From assembly GCA_004794785.1 (NCBI GenBank), contig SJOL01006408.1, positions 825,758-889,757 of the forward strand: a stretch of DNA of 64,000 nt. Reading direction: 5' to 3'. The position numbers were made by a program, and so were the translations under genes. The stretch is from Opisthorchis felineus (lineage: Eukaryota; Platyhelminthes; Trematoda; Opisthorchiida; Opisthorchiidae). The notes under the pieces were generated by a model. That model worked only from the letters and a program-made list of their open reading frames with translations. It did no database searches and was not told the DNA's origin. How positions within the stretch are numbered: the stretch's first letter is position 1; each line of letters starts with the position of its first letter. Below, piece after piece: positions 12,892 to 22,349 of the stretch.

Positions 12892-13215
12892 ATAAAGGAA
12901 ATTACTTACAAGGTTGCTGAAAACTCTTCGACAACCCACGACCGGTTTCGCCCTTCTTGGGGCTCATCAGGTAGGCGCAGTCCCCGAGTTTCCGTCAACC
13001 TTATGTTCTACTTGAACCCAAATTGGACTGATTTCGACAAATACACTCATTTGCAAATCAATTTGGTTTTCACGGGAGACTCAAGTGAGTCTCTCGTTTA
13101 TGATGTTCTTCAACTGAATGTGCTGCACACAGGCCGCCTCATGTTTCAGTTGGTACGATATTCGAGATACCGCAGTATATTTTCATAAAGGAAACTACTC
13201 ACAAGGTTGCCCTAA
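12892..13215 (-). repeat. ~293-bp hammerhead-carrying repeat, best-preserved copy
   Basis: A unit beginning ATAAAGGAA at 12892 is followed 293 bp later (13185) by the same string and the start of a second unit (GAAACTACTCACAAGGTTGCC). One full monomer plus a partial second one therefore sit head to tail. Related copies occur at about ten other places in the window. The monomer carries a hammerhead ribozyme on the minus strand. The layout (short monomer near 300 bp, tandem dimer, type I hammerhead) is that of the Sm-alpha family of schistosomes and newt satellite 2, which spread as RNA intermediates. That link is by architecture, not by sequence comparison. There is no coding capacity. Confidence 0.8.
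12930..12980 (-). ncRNA. Type I hammerhead ribozyme
   Basis: Read on the minus strand, all hammerhead parts are present. CUGAUGA lies at 12970-12964. Stem II is GCCC/GGGC with the loop CAAGAA (12963-12950). GAAA is at 12949-12946, followed by CCGG, then U16.1 at 12941 and C17 at 12940 (a GUC cleavage site). The bases just before CUGAUGA (GCCUAC) pair with those after the cleavage site (GUGGGU) as a 6-bp stem I with two or three wobbles. Stem III is the self-complementary ACCGGU with no loop. That is poor for a monomer but suits dimeric action, as known for short-stem-III hammerheads of retro-satellites. Predicted cleavage is between 12940 and 12939. Confidence 0.87.
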
Positions 13216-15600
13216 AGTTTACTTATCCTTCTGAATCAGCCAATCACCTGAGTCAGCCTAGCTTGGTCGCGCATCCCCCACAAAAACGTATCCTATCCAG
13301 TACTGTTCAGGCGTTATGTGTGGTTATGGTTGCTAAAACTTACATGTAAAACGTCGTCAGGAGATTTTTATGCGTTTGTAGCTCTATGCAGAGGAAATCA
13401 GAATGAACCACTTTTCACTCATCCCTTGAAATCTAATTTGCTGTCAGGGTCCAACGTTCTTAAGACAACCTGCCAAGAGAAACAGCCTTTGTTCAGTCAA
13501 TTCAGTTCTTATCTCCATAAAAAATGTTTTTACTCCACCCCTAAGCTTGACAACCTCCATAAAACACCAATGAGTTGCTTTTTTACACCACGGAAACTTT
13601 GCAAATGAGTTTTTCGTTTTGAATCTGTAAACGCACTTTCTGACGATTTATTACCAAGTCCTGGGATTCACGGGGCGCAGGTTCTGTTTACTATATCTCA
13701 CGCGACTGGCACGTAGATATCAGTTCTCTGTGATTCTGTTGATCAGCCTGACTTCTGCGGTGCGTCGTGGTAAGTTGTCGTTCATTGTCGTCATGATTGG
13801 TCAAACCAAATTAGGCAAGCATAGCACTGAACTTAAAGTACTAGTTGGTCTCTATTGATGCACTTTTATGAGCATACGTTGCATAAAATCTGGTGTTTTG
13901 GTGCCCCTTTGTGTGGAAATGAAAGACCAGCCTGTCGTTCATTACGGGTGCCGCAGTACACTCAAAATTCGTGAAAACTTCGATTCTTCTTAGTGAACTT
14001 TAGTTCATTGTTTGCACAAATGTTAACCATAACATTCGAGGAGAACATCTGTTTGAAACGTTCATCTAAAAAGTTCTGAGGATGCTTTACTCTCCACACT
14101 CAATGCCTATTTGTCTGTTTACTTTTGGCCCACAACAACGACTTATCGATTTCAGTGACTGATCAATTCACATTGCTGCATACAAAGCTCTTCACAATTT
14201 GTACCAGGCACATATTTATTTTTTCATCTCGCACAATTTTCACCAGCTTGTGATTTAGAGTTCAGTGAAACTTCATGAAAAGATGTACTCGAAGCATTGT
14301 GAACCTAATTTCGTCGCGCGTTGGCGGATTGAGTTTGTCGGTTTTTTGGAAATCGAATGACTCTATGTAAATGTGGATGATGCATATTAATTGTCCATGG
14401 TTCGCACTAGGTATGCTACTCTGTGTCTGCTCACAACAAAACCAGCATACAACGGAACCGTGTGTCCTGGCCACAGACTAGACGACGTCGATTAAACAGC
14501 CAATCAAACGCTGAATACCCCATAGTCTGATTTTTGCTGGGTCGCTCACGTCTTAACTGCAATCTGGTCCAGATTTACACTTCAGGTTTTACACTACCAC
14601 TCGCTTAGTCCGTAGGCTGGCGAAAATAACAAAGCGCTTTGCGTTTGTTTTTTTCTTTCTATTCAGTTTCACTAAAAGCTGAACAGGATACAAATTGGGT
14701 ATAGCTTGGTTTGCTTAAAGTATTTGGCGAAGAAAAGCGTCTCAGTCCGAGTTTCAAGCATCGTGTGATCCGGTAGCCCCTGGTTAACGAAAACCTCCCC
14801 CTTACGAGGAGCTCTGTTTGGGTTTTCCTGGTCAATAGGCCAAAGTTTTACACTTTATACCACTCCGAGTAATGCACTGTACTGACTTGCGTGAACCGGT
14901 TGGAAGGCGCAACAGGTCTAAGGGCATGTTAGGAAACCGCAGCTTGGTACCTCTAACATTATCAATGTGTGTGGATTCGCCATTCAGTCTAGATGTAAGA
15001 TCCGGGTGCTTAAGGTTAGAAAGTTATTCACAAACATCATTATGTATTTAAGAATCAAATATCACTCGCCTAATCGTTACTGAGAAATCGCAAGGCATTT
15101 TGTCGAAACGAAGTAGGCCAAAACATGCAGACAAATCATTTCGAGTAGTCCTGAAAAAAGCAGTTTGATGCAGGTTTTTTTTTTGATGGTTGAACTCCAC
15201 CTGAAGTGCATCCACGCAGATACGACAGTCTCCAATTGGTTTTATTCTTTCTATTTCACAAGAAAAAGAATAACACTTGGCCCGATTTAACTCACACTAG
15301 TGTGAACCCTCGGCTCCATTGGGGTTCAGACTCCGATCAGCTGACAGACGAGGCGAACATATGATGTTCGATTTTATTTAGGTAATCACTACCTAGCAAA
15401 GGTTCGAAATGCAAAGCAAAGTTAGCGTGAAATGCTTGTGTTCATGGCTGGAATACGCATTCTTTCATCGCCCAAATGTGTTGCAGACGGGCTCACGAGA
15501 GAGATTAACTGCAAACCACACCCATTCAGTCGTTTTTGGACGCTGTGGTCGTCAGGACTGCGTGATCCCACAAGTGACACCGTTCTGAGACACTATCGCT
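13216..15600. other. No supported gene
   Basis: Open frames at 13318-13608 (+) and 14262-14474 (-) have no domain or paired splice sites. If 15617-15831 is a real last exon, its upstream exons might lie here, but I could not find them. Confidence 0.4.
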
Positions 15601-15616
15601 CTTTTGCCCTTCACAG

Positions 15617-15831
15617 CCAGTTCATCCATACTGCGGAAAGCCCCTGTCACTGTCAGTCGCTCAAATCAGCTGTTGAATGGAAATACACCAGAGTTGGGTG
15701 GTCCTTGGGTCATCCATTTTTGGACCTGGATCATGAGAAGACGCGTTGCTCAAAATTGGGACTACTTTACTGTTATTGCACTCATCATCATTGTCTTGTG
15801 GCTAAGCGTCCGAATCAGTGGCTTTGGTTGA
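15617..15831 (+). CDS. Candidate terminal exon encoding a tail-anchored membrane protein
   Basis: A good 3' splice site (CTCTTTTGCCCTTCACAG) precedes an open frame of 71 residues ending at TGA 15829-15831. The product starts near SSSILRKAPVTVSR, then has a tryptophan-rich stretch with basic residues (WVIHFWTWIMRRR). It ends in a strong hydrophobic segment (YFTVIALIIIVLWLSV) with only about six residues after it. That is the layout of a C-terminal tail anchor inserted in ER or outer mitochondrial membrane. The exon starts with two bases of a split codon, so an upstream exon must end in one base. ATTAAA near 16134 could serve as poly(A) signal. I do not recognise the family and found no upstream exons. 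A PLE remnant starts about 95 bp downstream. Confidence 0.4.
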
Positions 15832-15924
15832 AGACCTCAACCAGCCACACACTAGGATCTGAATGCACTCGCAGGGTTCCAGTACACGATTCGTCCCAGA
15901 TTTCCGGTGGTCGTTTAAGACATT

Positions 15925-16060
15925 GCTTGCGAACGTTTTCCCAAACGTGGATAAGTCATCAGTGCGCGGTTGGTGGTGATGTCTCCTCGTTTGGTGACAA
16001 AGCGTTTGCAAGTTAACTGTCAAGTTTGGTGAACAGATCAACAGTCAGAAAACCAATAGA
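15925..16060. mobile_element. Head-to-head pair of PLE hammerhead-region remnants
   Basis: Two short copies of the PLE 3' region meet head to head. The left half (15925-15966) matches the minus-strand orientation (CTTGCGAACGTTT, then TCATCAGTGCGC). The right half (15968-16045) matches the plus orientation (GATGTCTCCTCG, TTTGGTGAC, GCGTTTGCAAG, GGTGAACAGATCAAC). The same words recur in the PLE at 51.5 kb and in remnants at 48.7 and 60.5 kb. On the minus strand CUGAUGA is intact but stem II and the GAAA region are eroded; on the plus strand the first core base is lost. There is no coding sequence. Confidence 0.55.
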
Positions 16061-16244
16061 AGCACCCCGGCTAACGGTAGTGTTCACCCAAGTTGCCAGT
16101 TTCTCGATTTCTGAGTCCCTTAGTTAAATTTCTATTAAACTTTCCAAACTGACTGCAATCATGTAGACTGCATCAGATTGCATCGATTAGTCCTGTTGGC
16201 TGCCTTGCCTTATATGAGTATATCAGAAACCGTACTCACATTTC

Positions 16245-16885
16245 AAAGGTAGTTCTGCATTTAGTGAGAAAAGTTGCGAATAAGCTTGAACGAAACTGCT
16301 CACAGTGAAAACTCTCCGATATCGCATGGCGGTTTTCGCCCTTCTTGGGGTTCATCAGGTAGGCGCAGTCCCATAGGTTTTATCAACTTTATGCTCTAAT
16401 TGAGCCCGAATTGTACGAAATTTGTGAAGTGCACTCATTTGCTCACCAATTTGGTTTTTACGGGAAACTCAAGTGAATCTCAGCTACATCTCACGTTCAC
16501 GGTATTTTTCAGCTAAATGTGCTGCATAAAAGACGAGTCATGTTTCATTTTGTACGATATTCGAGGTATCGCTGTATATTCTCTTGAAGGATACTACACA
16601 CAAGGTTAGCGAAAACTCCTTCACAGCCCACGACCAGTTTTCCGCATTATTTGCGTTTAAGCCGAAGAAATGGGTCGTTGGCTGTCAAAGAGTTTTCAGC
16701 AACGTTGTTCGTGGTTTCATTCAAGGAAATCTACATCAATACCTCGAATATCGTACCATCTGGAACACCAGACGGCCTATGTGTGGCACATTCAGTTGGA
16801 AAACATGTTAAAGGAGGGCTTCAGCTGGGATTTAGTTGCACATTCCCTAAAAACCAAACTGGTGTGTGACTGAGTTTATTTGGAG
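16245..16885. repeat. Foldback pair of hammerhead repeats
   Basis: The left arm (16245-16640) is a dimeric copy: GAAAACTC blocks recur at 16307 and 16611, about 304 bp apart, with the ribozyme region on the minus strand at 16325-16375 and again, truncated, near 16620-16640. The right arm (16680-16885) is the same repeat in opposite orientation, marked by GAGTTTTCAGCAACG, TCGAATATCGTACCA, CGGCCTATGTGTGGCACATTC and AACCAAACTGGTGTG. The ribozyme copies are damaged: GAAA has become GAAAA, the cleavage GUC is GCC, and the base pair at the foot of stem II is A-C. Confidence 0.7.
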
Positions 16886-17366
16886 AATGTAGATAGACTC
16901 ATTTGGAAGTCGTGGGTCTGTCTCAAGAACGATCGTGTGCGATGCAGCTGTCTATCAGCATGTTTATAAGAAGCCTGAACAGTTGTGCAGCATCCATGTC
17001 GCATGGGAGTTTGCACGAATCTTCATTTTTTTGTCGCCGTTGTTCCGTTAGACCACCCTGCGACTTCTTTTCCACGTGTGATTTATTTTTTGTGGCGTTT
17101 CGGAAAAATGGACCAGGCTAGCATGCAGTGTTTTTAATCACATACTACACTTCTCTAAACTGGAGCTTCAGCACCGGCACTCCAGCCTGAGAAACTCGAT
17201 GCAATGGAGACTAAACAAAGAAGTGTCAGTTTATTTTCGTTCACCTGATTTCGGATCTGCTTTACAGTAACTGTGGAACAGTTAAATAATAAACGTGGTG
17301 AACTCGCGAATTTCCTCAGCCGTTTTATACTGAACGTTCGGTTTTTTAGAGATATCTATATTTCCT

Positions 17367-17617
17367 TCATCTATTTGTGGCAAACTCGTGCAGCTGATCA
17401 TCATTTACTCTCGGGTTGATAAGAAGCAGCCATTCGAGCGATAAATACGGAGCCTGTGGGTACAAACCCAAAGTTGCTTTCTCAGCTTTGTGACCCTCTG
17501 TTTTCGCTGCGAAATAGTCAGTTATCGAGTTTCGAAAGATATTCTGGGGATTGGGTTGTTCTCCATATGGTGTTGCTTGTGGTGGTTCTGTTTTCTTTGA
17601 ATTGTTAAGTAATTTCT
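17367..17617 (-). CDS. Candidate terminal exon, minus strand
   Basis: On the minus strand a 3' splice site (CTGTTCTTATTAATAG) leads into about 82 open codons ending at TGA 17369-17367. A canonical AATAAA follows on the minus strand at 17235-17230, about 130 bases after the stop. The product starts near KLLNNSKKTEPPQ, has a proline/glutamine-rich middle (ATPYGEQPNPQN), then GLYPQAPYLSLEWLLLINP and ends HEFATNR. No signal peptide, membrane segment or known motif is seen. The opposite strand is also open (17551-17955 +), so this may be chance; the poly(A) signal and the amino-acid make-up favour the minus reading. Confidence 0.3.
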
Positions 17618-17649
17618 CTATTAATAAGAACAGAATCATTGATACCCAG

Positions 17650-18630
17650 GTGACTCAAATGAATTTTGGAAGGAGTAAGTCCTCCCGAATGGGTTTGTTA
17701 ACCATACTTTATGGACTGAGAACGTTAGCCTCCCCCTCTCGAATGGGAACACCGCCTGATAATGAATTCACACCGAAACGTGGAATCATCGAGCAGTCAA
17801 CTCAGGTTCGTTGGAAGTATCTATTTCGTCTGGTGGGGAACGTGGCGACGGTGCAGCCACCATCTCTATGTCCATATCCATCTCAAGAACTACTAAACAT
17901 TAAGACCTTCAACCACTCAGCTTTCAACAGGGTCTTCTTCACTGACGTTGAGTAAATAACTGCAGCGGATTTGGCGACTTTACTCAATTCGTAACTTATT
18001 CACTATGCTTCTGACACATTTCAACCAAGTGCTCATAGTGTGGATGAAGCTAGTCTTTTGTGCAGCGCTTTTGAACCGTGATGGGTATCTGCATTAGTGC
18101 GTTGCTCAGGGGTGTCTGAGGAGAATATCAATAAATAGGCTGATTATGCTTGTCGTCCTCAATAAAGCTATTAGCAACTCTTTCATGAAGGAAACTACTC
18201 ACAAGGTTGCTGTTAGGTTGCTATTAGCAACTTGTTTTTTTTTCAAGCACCATTCCGAGCGGTAATCAGAATCCGTTATCCATGGTCTACTTGTTCGCTT
18301 AGTGTGGCCATTTTGCCTCAAGCGTTTTGTCCTCAGTCGAGGTAATATCATCAATGCGTGGCGATTGTGTCACTGTGTGTGACTAGCTTTCAGAGAGAAA
18401 TGGTAGCAGATTTGAGGGGTTTCTCTTTTTTTATCTGATCCGTTCATGCCATGCCATTTCAGCTTGAATGCCCCTGGACACCGCATTCTTCCACTAAAAA
18501 GTCATATTCTTTCTGAACCGTGAATTTTCAATCAATTGCTCTGCGGACGCTTCCTTCGTCACATGATGAATCGAGCGATATTTTTATCAGTATTATTGGT
18601 CAAGGTGCGTAACTGACTTGAAATTCACCT
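17650..18630. other. No supported gene; fragment of hammerhead repeat end
   Basis: The stretch 18182-18213 (TTTCATGAAGGAAACTACTC then ACAAGGTTGCTG) is the junction part of the ~293-bp repeat and shows that a truncated copy once inserted here. A short frame MMNRAIFLSVLLVK near 18563-18605 ends at a possible donor GTGCGT, but it is too short to call. Otherwise I see nothing. Confidence 0.4.
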
Positions 18631-18633
18631 GAA

Positions 18634-18853
18634 ATGTCCGACCGCATGTCCAGCGGAGCGATTGCTGGTTTGGTGCTTGGAGTACTGTGCCTGATCGCAT
18701 GTTTTGGTGAGTTGTGTTCACCTTTTATAACTGATCACTGTTTTGGAGTACGCTACTGACCCGATTTGATTCGATTATTCAGGTGCAGTTTACCTGCCGT
18801 TCGAAAATAACATACGGCGACTACCCGGTGAACTGGTGCGGAGCTGTCGGTGA
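18634..18853 (+). CDS. Candidate two-exon gene for a 48-residue membrane microprotein
   Basis: An ATG in A-rich context (CCTGAAATG) at 18634 opens exon 1 (18634-18706). A GTGAGT donor, a 76-base intron (18707-18782) and an acceptor after ATTCGATTATTCAG follow. Exon 2 starts at 18783 and runs to TGA 18851-18853. The joined frame encodes about 48 residues: an N-terminal MSDRMSSG, a hydrophobic segment (AIAGLVLGVLCLIACFG), then VYLPFENNIRRLPGE and a basic end. The hydrophobic part could be a signal anchor. An in-frame stop 15 bases upstream (18619) fixes the ATG. A pyrimidine-rich AG (ATATTTTTATCAG) just upstream could receive a cis or trans splice. Short introns and tiny secreted or membrane products occur in trematodes (micro-exon genes), but this has no recognised relative. 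Confidence 0.35.
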
Positions 18854-18859
18854 ATTTTC

Positions 18860-20460
18860 AGTTAGCTTATGAGTAGCATATTTCGGCTAGAATATACAAT
18901 CAACTGAATAGGAGTCAAGTGCAGCGTTGTTTGGGTCCGCTATCATGTCTTCGCAGTGGTGTGTTTCCGAGATCAGTTGGCAGTCAGATGCAACCAAAGA
19001 ACGCTGCACTTGACTGTAGGTCTTTTTGAAAAATGCTTTCTACGGCTACCGAAACGTCGGATTATAACACCTTTTTCTACCACGCTGTATTTCAACTTCA
19101 AACTTTCCATATCCTTGTCTGTTTAACAAGATCCGAGCCGAGTCTGGCCCGGAACTCCTAATACACTGGATTCTTGCGAATGCCATGCCTTTGTGCAGCA
19201 CATTCAGCTGAAGAACACCATAAACGATGGATTCATTTCAGTCTCTTGTTAACAGCAGCGTAATTTGCTTGTGAATATATTTCACCGACATACTTATCTC
19301 ATTATTATTATCGTTCATTTTTTGAAGAGCATGGTAACAAATATAAAATGTAAATGCAAGCGATGGATGTGGAAGGGCTACAGGAGAATATACTTGATGT
19401 TCAGAACCCCATCGCTACCAAAAAACTATGTACCACTTCAGTTATTGTCAGTTGCTTACGAATAACGCGTACATTTTGAGTTCAAAATCATTCCGTAACT
19501 GGTCAAATGTGTCTGTCATACCCGAAGGCATTACCTAACTGCTTGGTCCTCGAAAAAAAGCATTGGTTTTCTAGCCTTGAAATCTAAGTAGCGAAAATTG
19601 GTGATCGGGTTTAAGGTGGATATCTTTTGGGTGGAAATGCACACAGTTGTCAATAGACTTGGGCCAGTTATTTACGTAAGCTCGGTCGTTCTCCGAGCTA
19701 GTTGATTAAGATACGTTAACTGTGTCAATTTATACACAATTTCCATCTGCTGGGCTGTCTCCGTCAAAAGTTTTATGAAAACCAAGAGATTGGACGGCAC
19801 GTAAACGCTTCAATAGAAACGAATTCTTTAGCTGTACCCTTCTGAGGCATACATGCTGATCGGGTTGCGTGTCTCTTTCAACCAGTCTGTGGATCACCGT
19901 ATAACTTGAAGGAAAAAAAATTGCGACTGGCTTGGGCTATCGGCTTACGGACGTCTAGTGGAAAACCCCATAGACCGTTGTCACTCAGAGAAACCGTAAT
20001 TTGTCGCAGGCTCTTTTTAGCGATCTAACTTGAGTGATTTGAATTACAACCAGCTATGTGAAGCCAATCCACATCCATCGACCGTTATCAATTTTCATCA
20101 AATGCTAACAGGCTTCCTTTTTCCAATGAAGTCAAATTCCTTTTCAAGCCGTAGTGCTTAGTTCGCACAAGAACGCCCCGAACAAATCGTGTTCAGTTTT
20201 TAAAAAAATACAGCTTTGTGGTTTTTCTTACTCAACTTTAGATGAACTTACGTCAAAGCCTCAACTCTTTTGAGAGATTTCGTCACAGAATGCTCGGTAA
20301 TGCATGTTCAGTCGCCCACTTTGCATACACGCTGGAGAATTTTAAACAGCAGGCACCTTGGATGTGGGACTATTTCAGTTGAGACTTTCATTAATCTTGA
20401 GGATATTTATCAGACCCGATACGGTTGCACACTTCATCAACTCCAAGACAAGTAGGTATT
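18860..20460. other. No supported gene
   Basis: Nothing convincing. The frame at 19265-19465 (+) contains a hydrophobic start (YLIIIIVHFL) and a basic run but no splice or start support. Confidence 0.4.
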
Positions 20461-20466
20461 GATTGA

Positions 20467-20566
20467 TCATCTTTCGGGCTGTCTCATAAGAATAGCCAAT
20501 AAGAGCAAGAATAAGGTCCAAACGAGAAGGATTGTAACATTACGGAAACTGGCTGCACGTTCTTTT
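20467..20566 (-). CDS. Candidate terminal exon with C-terminal membrane anchor, minus strand
   Basis: On the minus strand an acceptor (GGTCTGTAAACAACAG) is followed by about 33 open codons to TGA at 20469-20467. The encoded end is KERAASFRN, a strong hydrophobic segment (VTILLVWTLFLLLLAILM) and the tail RQPER. A short basic tail after one membrane span suggests a tail-anchored or type II protein. Upstream exons should lie at higher coordinates; the minus frame at 20974-21186 is open but unconvincing. No AATAAA was seen close downstream. The family is unknown. Confidence 0.3.
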
Positions 20567-20569
20567 CTG

Positions 20570-22200
20570 TTGTTTACAGACCCGGCTTGTGACCTTGATA
20601 ACAGGAACACTGAAATATTTGATGGTAGTTCGCCCACCAGAGACGCCATATTATTAAAAGGGTATATAGTCAGGTGGTTTCTAGGATTCGGATGCAAATG
20701 ATGTTCATAGCACCATTTAACATCTGTTCTGACGCTATTCAATGGCCTTTGCTAATCTAAGTACTATATGCATGGTTGCGGGGTTCGAATGGTCGACCAG
20801 TACAACCAACAAGGCCATCTGTCTACTCTACTCGAGCCGTTTCTTTTTTCACGCGTTGTTGGCTTTGAATTAGGGTTTAGCCAGTCCCCCTGAAAGAGAC
20901 CACAATAGAAGTTCAGACAAGATTTGGTGCCGAAAACACTGCTAGGAGGGTACAGCTACATTGTAGCAGGATGCTAAGGATGACTTCGGTGGAATGTAAA
21001 GGACAACTTCATTTGTCCTCCAATATGCCTACTTCCAGCTGCAATGTGATGTTTGGAGGTGCAGGCGATCAGGCGGGAAAGTGATTTAAGACGATTCAAT
21101 GTTTTAAAGGTGACAAAAAACACTGCCGAACACGAATACAAAGACGTTCTCACTGTCAGTGTTAAATCGGTGGAATTAGAACTCAATGTTCCCAGGTTGT
21201 ACGCATAATTCAGATAAAAACACCAGTAGGACTTTGTGGTCCTATGGCCTGTCTAGTACATGCTGTTAGACATGCTACTTCTTCGATCGATATCTTATGC
21301 TAAACTGTGTGTATCGCTTGTCGAGGAGCGTGTCCCGGAAACCGAATTTTAGGGGCCAAGCAATTTGACAACAAGACTGTCAATTTTCTCGAAGCTAATC
21401 TAGTGGTATGGGGCTTGAAACCCACGCCCATCGACCTAAAGAAGCAGGTTTTGGTAAGCGCGTGACCTTCCGAAGACACTTTGTAGTGACTTTATCAATT
21501 TTTGACACTGCCCATCTTGAGTGAAGTGAGCTTCACCTGCGAAAAAAGTCTTTTCGGATAGAAAAGCACAGCAGATTAACCAAATGGTAGATGGATCAAT
21601 ATTGTCAGGTGTCAGTCACCCCACAAGTCAGGATTCACCTTATCCGAGTGCGTTACGGTCAATTAAAAATTACGGGAAGCCGAACATGTGAACGACAAAG
21701 TCTGTACACAATTGTGCCTATCCGCCCTGGTTAACCGGTAGATAGATTACGAACTGAAATGCGACCGGATGCGTCAGATTCACGTTTTACTAGATAGATC
21801 CGTGAGCTGAAATCTGGACACCTGATAGTTCTGACCACTCGCGACCAAATGCACATTGATTAGACTTTGTTCTAGGACCTTAGGTTACCGCTAAAAGTTA
21901 TGGGGTTTTTAATGGGATAGATATCAAGCCATTTTTCCTGTGCTTTTTGAAGGCCTAAAATCTACCACGTGACAGGATTTCGATCAGTGGTGTTGCGCAA
22001 CCACTACGTGTATCCCGAAACCCGAGTTACCTTATGCCTCAAACTATCCCCACGCGTAAATGCTTCTCAGAAAGCTTGGCATTCTCGCATTCTTGTGTAT
22101 TTGCTCAAGACAAATGATTGGAGACCACTCTTGCGTAGGGGATGAGCAGACTTTTTTGCTGCTGGAAAGACACTGATCACCCACTACGTGTGTGCTGCTT
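20570..22200. other. No supported gene
   Basis: A GGGGTTCGAATGG string near 20779 resembles a tRNA B box, but no tRNA fold or A box was found around it. Otherwise no exon, element or repeat copy could be supported. Confidence 0.4.
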
Positions 22201-22206
22201 ATTTAG

Positions 22207-22347
22207 GTGGATAAGCAAGATGTTATCCACCCGGAAACATGTTTAACTATAGTCTCAAAAAACGTGGATGAAGATAAACCGTGTTTCACCATTTGTGAGT
22301 TCCAACAGACTTTCGGGTGCTACTCAGCGGCTCAGACTACTCGTAAG
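22207..22347 (+). CDS. Possible internal exon
   Basis: An acceptor (TGTGTGCTGCTTATTTAG) precedes 47 open codons. Two alternative donors end it: GTAAGG after 22342 or GTGACA after 22347; the second keeps a length divisible by three. The product begins VDKQDVIHPETCLTIVS and includes DEDKPCFTICEFQQTFGCYS, with four cysteines, so an extracellular piece is possible. It lies upstream of the five-exon gene on the same strand, but nothing links the two. It could be chance. Confidence 0.22.
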
Positions 22348-22349
22348 GT

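Noticed and set aside
12847..13188. 113-codon open frame (+)
   Set aside because: It lies wholly within the hammerhead repeat and is not kept in other copies.
15432..16016. 194-codon open frame (+), the longest in its area
   Set aside because: It runs through the candidate exon in another frame and through PLE remnant sequence; no domain is seen.
20770..20835. B-box-like GGTTCGAATGG suggesting a tRNA gene
   Set aside because: No matching A box, acceptor stem or cloverleaf could be drawn.
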